Positions 6,157 to 12,859 of a stretch of 13,327 nt of DNA are shown here, piece after piece. Numbering within the stretch: position 1 is the stretch's first letter; each line of letters opens with the position of its first letter. A program made the position numbers and the translations under genes. The notes beneath the pieces were generated by a model, which searched no databases, was not told the DNA's origin, and was given only the letters and a program-made list of their open reading frames with translations. The stretch is from an uncultured Treponema sp. (lineage in GTDB: Bacteria; Spirochaetota; Spirochaetia; Treponematales; Treponemataceae). The stretch covers positions 1-13,327 of the forward strand of contig CAMNHD010000014.1 of the NCBI GenBank assembly GCA_946538875.1. The letters run 5' to 3'.

Positions 6157-6693
6157 CTATCTCTTGTCTTCAAGCACCTTGATTATTTCTCCAATATACA
6201 TGGTGTGGAAGTCATCCTTCTTGTAATTCTGCTTAAGCACCTTTTCGTCAGTAAAGCTGTAGGGATCAAATTCCTGGGCGTAAAGCTTGCGGCAGATAAG
6301 AACAAGGCGCGCCTGCTTGATATAGGGAGTGTCGTTGGAATAAAGCACATCCAGCTTTGCAGACTTGAACTTGTCACCGTCACGGCCACTGTGGGAGCCG
6401 CAGTAGTCAAGGGCAGTCTTGTAGCGTTCAGGAAGAACACTCAGCGAAAAAGTGTCGGAACTGTCAATCAGTTCCTTTGTATAGCGGGAAGGGCGTATGT
6501 AGATAGTAGCGACGGGTTTGTTCCACAGTTCGCCAAGACCGCCCCAGCTTGCAGTCATAGTATTTGCACGGCTCAGCACGGACTCGCCAAGGTCGTTTAC
6601 AGTCTTGGAACATGCAGTCACAAGCATCCAGTCCTTGCTGATCAGTTTGATGGCATTGTCGGAAATCTGTTCAGGACGAATAGTTTTAATCAT
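6157..6693 (-). CDS. Flavin reductase-like (FMN-binding split-barrel) protein
   Basis: The 178-residue product matches the flavin-reductase-like domain: NTMTASWGGLGELWNKPVA (residues 44-62) is the conserved FMN-contact strand-loop, followed by YIRPSRYT and a FSLSVLP strand (82-88). Such proteins bind FMN and reduce free flavin or act in related redox steps using NAD(P)H. The ATG at 6693 follows GGAGG with a 7-nt gap; a longer TTG-initiated reading would place that ribosome binding site inside the coding region and is rejected. It is the first gene of a two-gene operon with the membrane LuxR-type gene. A tRNA terminator ends only 4 nt upstream of its GGAGG, leaving no room for a separate promoter in between, so expression may rely on terminator read-through or a promoter inside the tRNA region. 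Confidence 0.85.
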   Translation of the reverse strand: MIKTIRPEQISDNAIKLISKDWMLVTACSKTVNDLGESVLSRANTMTASWGGLGELWNKPVATIYIRPSRYTKELIDSSDTFSLSVLPERYKTALDYCGSHSGRDGDKFKSAKLDVLYSNDTPYIKQARLVLICRKLYAQEFDPYSFTDEKVLKQNYKKDDFHTMYIGEIIKVLEDKR

Positions 6694-6709
6694 GTATAAG
6701 CCTCCGTGC

Positions 6710-6747
6710 AAAAAAAAAGACTTGATTCACCAATGTAAACCAAGTCT
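6710..6747 (-). terminator. Rho-independent terminator of tRNA-Ala, abutting the next ribosome binding site
   Basis: On the minus strand a 13-bp stem (AGACTTGGTTTAC / GTGAATCAAGTCT, with two G-T wobbles) closes an ATTG tetraloop and runs into at least eight T residues (6717-6710). It begins about 5 nt after the tRNA 3' end. The T run is followed after GCAC by the GGAGG of the flavin-reductase-like gene, so the hairpin is also positioned as a possible attenuator. Confidence 0.85.
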
Positions 6748-6752
6748 GATAG

Positions 6753-6826
<74 letters not shown>

Positions 6827-6838
6827 GTTTGTTCCGCT

Positions 6839-6867
6839 AATATATCAGAAAGACTTATTTGTGTCAA
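6839..6867 (-). promoter_or_regulatory. Strong promoter of tRNA-Ala with AT-rich upstream element
   Basis: On the minus strand a perfect TTGACA (6867-6862), a 17-nt spacer and TATATT (6844-6839, 5/6). The predicted start is near 6832, a few bases before the mature 5' end at 6826. Immediately upstream of the -35, about 6869-6892 is almost pure A/T, as expected of an UP element. Confidence 0.8.
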
Positions 6868-6886
6868 TAAGGTTTTTAAAATTTTA

Positions 6887-6925
6887 ATCAGTAATTCTGA
6901 TGTGGCAGGCGCTCCCTTCCGCCAC
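6887..6925 (-). terminator. Two weak hairpins downstream of the CmpB-type gene
   Basis: Minus-strand order: GTGGC/GCCAC (6925-6902, 14-nt loop), then ATCAG/CTGAT (6901-6887, 5-nt loop), then an AT tract. They lie 48-86 nt after the stop of the putative permease and could end that operon, but the stems are short and no pure T run follows. They overlap the upstream region of the tRNA promoter. Confidence 0.22.
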
Positions 6926-6972
6926 TTTGGCATTCTTTCTTAAAAAAAAAGATTTCCATGCCGGGCCGTGCT

Positions 6973-7830
6973 CTATTTCTTATTCTGCTTTTTCTGCTTT
7001 TTCTGCTTGGTTTCCGAAATAAGGCGCTTCTGCTCCGCCCAGTATGACTGGGTCATGTGCTTTAAGTAATCGAATGCGTTGTGGTATTCCTTGGTGCTCA
7101 TAGTCGGGAACTTCTTGAGCCAGAACTCAAAAGTCTTCTGTCTCTTGGTGTAGGACTCAAAGCTTTCCATGAATTTCCTGCTGAACTTGGAACTGTCCGC
7201 CTTGGCCTTTTCCTTTACAGACTCAATCATTGTATGCAGGTTCTGTTCCCTGAACCATTCCTCACCGCCAAAGCGTTCCTTGAGCTGTTCCGAGTAAGTC
7301 CTGAATTTTGCAAGCGTTGCATTCAGGTCCACGAGACGTCTCAGCGTGAACAGTATGTCCAGGCCAAGAACCACGGCAAGTCCCAGGGTAATCCAGCGTA
7401 TGTAAGGCTCAAGAAGCTTGGAAAAAAGCACCTTTGTCACCACCGGGTGAATCAAATGTTCAAGCGCAAGGCCCCCCGCACCGAATGCCGCCGAATTCAG
7501 CAGACAGCACCTGCCGTTCAGGTTGAACGGTCTGCCGGAGTAGTCCCACCACTTGGCATGCAGAGTTTTTTCCAGGAGCCAGCTGGTGATATATTCAAGA
7601 ACACTGGTGACAATCATGGAAGCAAAGAAAAGTCTTACCCAAGTGTCTTTCCAGGGCTGCAGAAGATAAAGAATTCCCAGCGCACCAAAGCCGTAGATGG
7701 GACAGATGGGGCCAAAGAGCATTCCTCTTTTGGTCAGTTTCCTCTGGCCGATTCCAGTCCATATCTCCTCTCCTACCCAGCCAATAAAAGCGTAGATTAG
7801 AAACAAAAGAAACAAGTACTCCGTGCTCAT
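6973..7830 (-). CDS. Putative ABC transporter permease, CmpB family
   Basis: The 285-residue membrane protein carries the hallmarks of the CmpB-type family: FIGWVGEEIW (15-24), RGMLFGPICPIYGFGA (35-50), then LEYITSWLLEKTL and WWDYSGRPFNLNGRCCL (94-110). Four or five hydrophobic helices occupy about 1-165. The rest is a soluble, highly charged helical tail ending in a Lys/Gln run (QKKQKKQNKK) encoded by a 9-bp tandem repeat. The family label is historical: the transport role is unproven and no ATPase or binding protein is nearby. The ATG at 7830 has AGGAG about 6 nt upstream and lies 20 nt after the TetR stop, so it is in the TetR operon and probably repressed by it. Confidence 0.82.
   Translation of the reverse strand: MSTEYLFLLFLIYAFIGWVGEEIWTGIGQRKLTKRGMLFGPICPIYGFGALGILYLLQPWKDTWVRLFFASMIVTSVLEYITSWLLEKTLHAKWWDYSGRPFNLNGRCCLLNSAAFGAGGLALEHLIHPVVTKVLFSKLLEPYIRWITLGLAVVLGLDILFTLRRLVDLNATLAKFRTYSEQLKERFGGEEWFREQNLHTMIESVKEKAKADSSKFSRKFMESFESYTKRQKTFEFWLKKFPTMSTKEYHNAFDYLKHMTQSYWAEQKRLISETKQKKQKKQNKK
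6983..7008. repeat. 9-bp tandem repeat in the permease C-terminal tail
   Basis: About 2.9 copies of TTCTGCTTT (plus strand) at 6983-6991, 6992-7000 and 7001-7008. Read on the minus strand they encode the KQK-type charged tail. The unit is a multiple of three, so copy-number slippage would change tail length without a frameshift. Confidence 0.85.
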
Positions 7831-7850
7831 GTATTACTCCTGTGTCGGAA

Positions 7851-8507
7851 TCATTTTATCATCGAGGTGAATGTGTCTACAAGATTTGCAGCCTGCTCAA
7901 GAAAAAACTTGTCTTCCTGCGGGGCCTCGAAAAGTTCCCCCTCTCCGGATGCAGGGTTTTCTATAAGGGCCTGCTTACGCCCGAGCAGATAGTTTGAAAG
8001 GATGTCGTTTACGCCCGAGCAGAACCACTGTGACACATCCGCAAAGCGTTCGCGCGGCAGGCTGAGCTTTTGATGCGATGAGATGTTCTTGAGCGCGGTG
8101 ACAGTCTGCTGTATGTTTTTTTGAGTGCGCTCCTGGACAATGAGGGCAGCCTCCTGGGAAAAATACTTCTGGCTTTCGATAAAAGTGTACACCTGGAAAA
8201 GCGGCGTCTTTTCGTGCATCTTAAGGTAGCGGTTCACAATCCCCTTGAATATAGTCTCGGCAGGGTAGCGCTGAGCCACGGCCTCAATATCCTGGGGAGT
8301 GAAAGTGAGTGTGCGTATGTAAGTGGCGCAGAAAGCGGTTGTCTTTGCAATCAAGTCTTCACGGCTTGAAAAATGGTTGTAGAGCGAAGCTTTTTTTATA
8401 CCGATGTCCTCGGCAATGTCGCTCAGGCTGGTGGCGCCCGTGGACCGGTAAAACGCTGTGTTCAGCAGTGAGAGAATGATACTTTCCTTGGATACGTGCC
8501 TGCTCAT
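7851..8507 (-). CDS. TetR/AcrR family transcriptional regulator
   Basis: The 218-residue protein has a typical TetR N-terminal helix-turn-helix: TSLSDIAEDIGIKKASLYNHFSSREDLI at about 26-53, with recognition helix KKASLYNHF. The rest is the helical ligand-binding domain, not conserved enough to name a ligand. Length is normal for the family. The ATG at 8507 has no strong ribosome binding site; the leader is about 32 nt. A perfect 6-4-6 palindrome lies at the predicted transcription start, so negative autoregulation together with the downstream permease gene is likely. The stop is 20 nt before the permease ATG. The ligand and any distant targets cannot be told from sequence. Confidence 0.92.
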   Translation of the reverse strand: MSRHVSKESIILSLLNTAFYRSTGATSLSDIAEDIGIKKASLYNHFSSREDLIAKTTAFCATYIRTLTFTPQDIEAVAQRYPAETIFKGIVNRYLKMHEKTPLFQVYTFIESQKYFSQEAALIVQERTQKNIQQTVTALKNISSHQKLSLPRERFADVSQWFCSGVNDILSNYLLGRKQALIENPASGEGELFEAPQEDKFFLEQAANLVDTFTSMIK

Positions 8508-8527
8508 CTGGATACCAACTACCGCTG

Positions 8528-8543
8528 ACTAACGGTTGTTAGT
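8528..8543. promoter_or_regulatory. Candidate TetR operator, ACTAAC-N4-GTTAGT
   Basis: A perfect inverted repeat, ACTAACGGTTGTTAGT, with 6-bp arms and a 4-bp centre. It starts 2 nt downstream of the tetR -10 box and covers the predicted start point near 8539. Size, symmetry and position are typical of a TetR-family autoregulatory operator. Confidence 0.75.
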
Positions 8544-8545
8544 TT

Positions 8546-8574
8546 AATATACATCACCCCGGAACTTTTGTAAA
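8546..8574 (-). promoter_or_regulatory. Promoter of the tetR-permease operon
   Basis: On the minus strand TTTACA (8574-8569), a 17-nt spacer and TATATT (8551-8546), each 5/6 to consensus. The predicted start near 8539 falls inside the palindrome at 8528-8543. Confidence 0.7.
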
Positions 8575-8671
8575 GGGTGCCCGCTGCGGTGGTGTGCGGC
8601 CGGCAGCCACTTTGTGTCTGCAGTTTATTAAAAATTTATTACCATGATGCGGTGGTGAATGATAAAAAGCG

Positions 8672-8700
8672 TTGAATTTATACAGGACTTTTTTTATATT
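8672..8700 (+). promoter_or_regulatory. Promoter of the DUF456 gene, placed for a leaderless transcript
   Basis: TTGAAT (8672-8677, 4/6), a 17-nt spacer and TATATT (8695-8700, 5/6). Counting from the -10 box, +1 falls on 8707, the A of the DUF456 start codon. The rest of the gap between the tetR promoter and this one (about 8575-8671) shows only a 10-bp direct repeat, TGCGGTGGTG at 8585-8594 and 8648-8657. Confidence 0.5.
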
Positions 8701-8706
8701 TAAGGC

Positions 8707-9192
8707 ATGGTTCTGGATATTATACTGATTGTCATTGCGTGCATACTCACACTGGTGGGACTTGTAGGCTGTCTTGTGCCCGGTATCCCCGGAACACCAC
8801 TCGCATGGATAGGACTGCTGCTGGTGTCATTTACCTCTAAAAGTTCGCTTACATGGGTGACGCTTGTGGTGACCGCTTTGGTCACTGTTGCTGTGGAAGT
8901 GCTCAACAACTTTATTCCCAGTCTGCTAACCAAAAAGTCCGGCGGTTCCAGGGCAGGCTCAATCGGTTCCACAGTGGGTGTGTTTGCGGGGCTGTTTACC
9001 GGCCAAATTCCCTGCATAGTCCTGGGGCCATTCTTTGGCGCACTGGTCGGGGAACTGATACATGACCACAAAGACTTCAACCGTGCAGTACGGTCGGCAT
9101 GGTACTCGTTCCTTGGGTTTTTGACCGGTTCCGGGATGCGGCTCATTGTAAGCGGGGTCCTTGCGGCGATTATGATAAAGTCCCTGTTTTGA
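8707..9192 (+). CDS. DUF456 family small membrane protein
   Basis: The 161-residue, very hydrophobic protein has the DUF456 signature: an N-terminal helix ending in GCLVPGIPGTP (21-31, PGxPG motif) and Gly-rich segments (84-117: GSIGSTVGVF, then GPFFGALVGEL). About four membrane segments are visible (3-22, 30-41, 50-70, 86-118 possibly re-entrant, 134-157). The molecular role is unknown for the family. The ATG at 8707 has no usable ribosome binding site (AAGG lies only 1 nt away), and the predicted transcription start coincides with the ATG. No terminator is evident after its stop. It is divergent from the tetR operon and followed 90 bp later by the lipoprotein gene, which has its own promoter. 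Confidence 0.85.
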   Translation: MVLDIILIVIACILTLVGLVGCLVPGIPGTPLAWIGLLLVSFTSKSSLTWVTLVVTALVTVAVEVLNNFIPSLLTKKSGGSRAGSIGSTVGVFAGLFTGQIPCIVLGPFFGALVGELIHDHKDFNRAVRSAWYSFLGFLTGSGMRLIVSGVLAAIMIKSLF

Positions 9193-9222
9193 AATCATTT
9201 CCCATAAAAAAGTTCTGTGAGG

Positions 9223-9251
9223 TGGACAGCAGACGGTCTGCATGTTATAAT
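9223..9251 (+). promoter_or_regulatory. Strong extended -10 promoter of the large lipoprotein gene
   Basis: TGGACA (9223-9228, 5/6), a 17-nt spacer and a perfect TATAAT (9246-9251) preceded by TGT, which forms an extended -10. The predicted start is near 9258; a GAGGGA ribosome binding site (9272-9277) lies 5 nt before the ATG. Confidence 0.8.
9229..9241. promoter_or_regulatory. Palindrome in the promoter spacer, GCAGAC-G-GTCTGC
   Basis: A perfect 6-1-6 inverted repeat starts immediately after the -35 hexamer and fills most of the spacer. A protein bound here would block polymerase or reshape the spacer. The regulator is unknown. It is not followed by a T run, so it is not a terminator for the preceding DUF456 gene. 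Confidence 0.45.
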
Positions 9252-9282
9252 TGAATTAACATTAATAGTTTGAGGGACCGTT

Positions 9283-12200
9283 ATGAAAAAGTTTACTTTA
9301 CCTTTTGCCATTGTATTATTAAGTCTCCTGGCTGCCTCATGCCAGAATTTTATGAACGGCGGAAATATAAAGCAGCAGATTGAATCAGAAATAAGCTATT
9401 CCAGGGACACCCCTCATGAAATCCGCGTGGAGGCTGATGACGGAACCGGAACAGTTCTCACGGGAACAATTCTCAGCAAAAAAGTAAGCGACGAGTTTCC
9501 CGTAGAGTTCAAGCTGGCCCAGGGCGTGAAACTCACCGGCTGGAAGTCTTATACACGTTCTGATGACGGCAGCCTTGTGGAACTTTCCGACGAATATGTT
9601 GAGTTTTCAGACTTTAAAAGTACCGGGGCAGACGGAACTTACAGGATTACCGCAAAGTTTAAGAAAGTGTCTCCCGGGCTTGTGATAAAACCTGTCTGCG
9701 TGATTATACCGACTGTTGTTTCGCATTACCCGCCGTTTGATAATTCCGGATATATGCAGGATACTTCTGTAAAAATCTATTTCAACAAGAAAATAAACCT
9801 TTCTGATTTTGCAGGTGAAGACGGCTCATTAAAAAATATATTGATGAAAAGTGGCGATATAGATCTGCTTCTTCCTGACCAAGACAATCCCGTTGGAAAA
9901 AATGCGCCGTTTTATAGTGATCCGTATCTTGAGGATGATGGTAAAACCCTTGTGATTCCGTTGAAGGGGGAACATTACCTTGTAAAGCCGGATGGACAGC
10001 CAAAAGATATTTCTGTAACACTGCTGCTTTCAGGTCTTAAAGATGGTGTGGAAGGTGAATCAGTTGCCTTTGACCAGAGTGACTATTCTTTTGTATTCCG
10101 TGTCAATGCTCAAAAAGATACCATAGATCCTGTTCTTACAAAACTGCATGTTGCAAGGACAGGCGAAGATGCCTTGAATGGAACCAATCTTATTCCTCTG
10201 GATGAGTTTACGCATTACGCAGCAAAAGCAAATTATAATGGAGATAGTTCTATAGTTGCTGAAAACATAAAAAAGTATCATGTAAACAAAGTGTGGATTT
10301 ATTTTGAGGCAGAAGATGCAGACAGCGGAATGGATTTCTTTGAAATTCAGGAACAGAAAATCCGGGAACCAAGCGGTGAAAATGCAGACGGTACAGTTTA
10401 CGGAAGAATGACAAATGAAAGTACAAATTGTATAAGAGCGGCTGGTAATTCTAAGTCTTTGTCTGGATTGCTCGAGTATGATTTTAAAGATAGCAGCGAC
10501 GGCGTTTCAAGGCTTTCTTTAATAGCACAGGACCGCTCAGGTAATAAATCAACTGGTGTTGTGGATTTGATAAAGGATACAAATGTAAATGTTGCAAATT
10601 TGAATATTGCAGAATCTTTTGAAGACATGGAGCACACCAGATTTAAAACACTGGACTCTGAAGGAAAAATACAGATTAATTTTACCTTATATATGATGAA
10701 TAATTTTAGCTATATATCAGATAATGAAATCTATAACAGTATTCATCCAATTTATGCAAAAGATGAAGACGGAAACGATTATACTGAATCCATTCTTTCA
10801 TGGGATAGCAATGATTTTTCAAATAGCATTCAATTACTGAGTTGCGAATGGGGCTATGAAGGAGAAGAAAAAACTTATTTGGATTTGCAGACCTTTTCCA
10901 GCAACGTAAATGAAATTGAATATAAGTCTACATCTTATGGGTTTATGAATGAGTTGACTTTTGCCTTGACTGTTAATCCGTACAAAAAAACTGACATAAA
11001 ATTTACATATTGTGATCAGACAGGGAATTTGGGTTATTTTAATTATTCTTTTGGGAATCTTGTTGATCTTGCTGCGGTTTCAATTTCAGCAAATAAAGAT
11101 TCGATAGGCTGTTATTTGGAAAAAGATTATGCAAGTATCCGGGTAAATATTAATCATGGTTACATTTTTTGTATACCTGAAGAATCCTTTGGTAGTGCTG
11201 TAGAAAACCCATGGTTATTAACGTATGATAGTAATCAAGTGAATGCACCGATAACATATTCAGTTACAGGATTAAAAAAATATTATACACTTGACTCTAG
11301 TATTAAAAAAGATATACCTAATGGAAAATATTATTTGTATTTTGGCATGCCTATAAGAAAGTATAATGATTCCAGAAAAGATTATTATATTGGAGGAAGT
11401 CCTTTAACTTTGTCAAAAACAGATGACGGTTTTTCTACCGATCTTACTTTGCCGGCTTTAACTGACAGCGATGTTCCGGATTTTAATGTTGATATATATC
11501 CAGGAGAAAAGAATTCTGGAAAATTGAATCTTCATATTAATTGGGATGAAAATTTTGATTTTAACGAAGAATATATGTATCTGATTAAGGAAACGAATAA
11601 TTATTATCCAGAACGGGATATTTTATTATCCTGGAAGCCTTCTTATACTTATACTTTACAGGCCGTTGTTATGAATAAAAATGGAGTAACTATACTTGGA
11701 GGGGCAAAAACAATTCCTGTAAGCAGCGAATATGATACAGTCTCACCGGCCGGTACAGTTGACATCTTTTTTACTCCTGCCTGTTTTAAACTCACAAGCA
11801 CTTTGAACGATACTTTGTCAGGACTTAAGACTGATGAACAGGGTAAAATTAAAATAAAAATGTTATACAAGGATTCAGCCAATAATCTTGATGAAATAGA
11901 TTGGGAAAACAACCGTGATGTAAAAGAGTTTGAAATAATAGATAATACTATAATTATGCCTGTTCATGGTATCTATAGTAATTATCTGATTTATTATATT
12001 GAGGATAATGCAGGAAATTATCGCCGCGGTTATATAAACTTGGGACAGATGATTGACTTGAATGCCGCAGCAGAGGTTTCTTACACCAGTTCGCAGTATA
12101 AGCTTTCAATGCCTGTTCCTCAAATATATCAAAGTTCTGTCAAGGAGATGTATCTGTATTGTTCATATATCAATGATAATAATGACTGGGAATTAATTCA

Positions 12201-12738
12201 TTTTACAGATGATTATGGACCGTCGGCAACAATTGGTTTTGGAAGATGGACGTATAAAGGATCTGGTGCTTCTGACTGTGAAAATGATTTGAGAGACAAT
12301 GTTGCTAAAACTCTTACTCTTAACTCTGCACAGGAGTCTTCCTTTATCAAGGTGGTGCCGACTATTAGCAGCTGGTTTGGCCCCCGGGGTGCCTATGCTT
12401 ATGGTAAGACAAGCTATTTTTATCCGGAGTACGTTCGTAGGCAGACTACTTCAAGTCCTATAATCTGCAATTTGAAAGATATTTTAATGGGGCAAACCGG
12501 TGCAAATATTCTTGCCGATAATCCTTGTTTTGCCCATACGGTGTACAGCTCCCGTGATCTTGGAACTAATGCCGATGAGTGGATTAATCTGGGACTAGAT
12601 ACAGGTGTAGTGATGGGTAACGCTTCGTTCACCTACAGCTACAGTAATACTGATGGGGTTCCTTCAGGCAACTATTATGTGATAATTGCACACTTTGCAG
12701 ACGGCAGTACCGTAATGTCCGATGTTATGGTAAAGTGA
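9283..12738 (+). CDS. Large predicted surface or periplasmic lipoprotein with Ig-like repeats
   Basis: The 1151-residue product starts with a lipoprotein signal (MKKFTLPFAI, then LLAASC, lipidated Cys20); the lipobox is loose, as in spirochaetes. Residues about 45-140 resemble a divergent beta-repeat domain. About 143-275 resemble an SbsA-type bacterial Ig-like domain (opening VVSHYPPFDNSGYMQDTSVK). A recurring module end follows three times: DRSGN...GVVDL (417-429), DQTGN...GNLVDL (578-596) and EDNAGN...GQMIDL (907-925). No enzyme motif is seen. The ATG has a good ribosome binding site and its own promoter. Base composition changes inside the gene: 53% GC at 9421-9480, 20% at 10681-10740 and 11281-11340, 45% at 12661-12720. 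It probably binds a surface or host ligand, but this is not shown. Confidence 0.85.
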   Translation: MKKFTLPFAIVLLSLLAASCQNFMNGGNIKQQIESEISYSRDTPHEIRVEADDGTGTVLTGTILSKKVSDEFPVEFKLAQGVKLTGWKSYTRSDDGSLVELSDEYVEFSDFKSTGADGTYRITAKFKKVSPGLVIKPVCVIIPTVVSHYPPFDNSGYMQDTSVKIYFNKKINLSDFAGEDGSLKNILMKSGDIDLLLPDQDNPVGKNAPFYSDPYLEDDGKTLVIPLKGEHYLVKPDGQPKDISVTLLLSGLKDGVEGESVAFDQSDYSFVFRVNAQKDTIDPVLTKLHVARTGEDALNGTNLIPLDEFTHYAAKANYNGDSSIVAENIKKYHVNKVWIYFEAEDADSGMDFFEIQEQKIREPSGENADGTVYGRMTNESTNCIRAAGNSKSLSGLLEYDFKDSSDGVSRLSLIAQDRSGNKSTGVVDLIKDTNVNVANLNIAESFEDMEHTRFKTLDSEGKIQINFTLYMMNNFSYISDNEIYNSIHPIYAKDEDGNDYTESILSWDSNDFSNSIQLLSCEWGYEGEEKTYLDLQTFSSNVNEIEYKSTSYGFMNELTFALTVNPYKKTDIKFTYCDQTGNLGYFNYSFGNLVDLAAVSISANKDSIGCYLEKDYASIRVNINHGYIFCIPEESFGSAVENPWLLTYDSNQVNAPITYSVTGLKKYYTLDSSIKKDIPNGKYYLYFGMPIRKYNDSRKDYYIGGSPLTLSKTDDGFSTDLTLPALTDSDVPDFNVDIYPGEKNSGKLNLHINWDENFDFNEEYMYLIKETNNYYPERDILLSWKPSYTYTLQAVVMNKNGVTILGGAKTIPVSSEYDTVSPAGTVDIFFTPACFKLTSTLNDTLSGLKTDEQGKIKIKMLYKDSANNLDEIDWENNRDVKEFEIIDNTIIMPVHGIYSNYLIYYIEDNAGNYRRGYINLGQMIDLNAAAEVSYTSSQYKLSMPVPQIYQSSVKEMYLYCSYINDNNDWELIHFTDDYGPSATIGFGRWTYKGSGASDCENDLRDNVAKTLTLNSAQESSFIKVVPTISSWFGPRGAYAYGKTSYFYPEYVRRQTTSSPIICNLKDILMGQTGANILADNPCFAHTVYSSRDLGTNADEWINLGLDTGVVMGNASFTYSYSNTDGVPSGNYYVIIAHFADGSTVMSDVMVK

Positions 12739-12801
12739 GTGAGTCTTTTGCGCTTGCGGAATGTCAGGACGGATGACAATGCCTTGAGTATTGAAAACGG
12801 G

Positions 12802-12830
12802 TGGAAAAAGTCTTGTGCTTGTGCTATAAT
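12802..12830 (+). promoter_or_regulatory. Extended -10 promoter of thrC
   Basis: TGGAAA (12802-12807, 4/6), a 17-nt spacer and a perfect TATAAT (12825-12830) preceded by TGC, an extended -10. The predicted start near 12837 begins the 8-bp palindrome ACAATTGT (12837-12844). The 63 nt between the lipoprotein stop and this promoter show no convincing terminator. Confidence 0.7.
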
Positions 12831-12859
12831 TCGGGGACAATTGTTTTTGAGGGGTTTTC

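Noticed and set aside
6929..6962. Inverted repeat GGCAT...ATGCC flanking a poly-A/T tract after the permease gene
   Set aside because: The T run is inside the loop rather than after the stem, so it does not have terminator geometry.
7081..7800. Plus-strand open frame of about 239 codons opposite the putative permease
   Set aside because: It is the complement of a protein with clear CmpB-family motifs and shows no motif of its own.
8585..8657. Direct repeat TGCGGTGGTG at 8585-8594 and 8648-8657
   Set aside because: Two copies of a 10-mer with no array, no symmetry and no fixed relation to either promoter; kept only as a note.
8659..8703. 14-codon ORF just before the DUF456 gene
   Set aside because: It overlaps the DUF456 promoter and would not be in the predicted transcript; too short to support alone.
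12766..12782. Short hairpin TGTCA/TGACA between the lipoprotein and thrC
   Set aside because: A 5-bp stem with a 7-nt loop and no T run is too weak to call a terminator.
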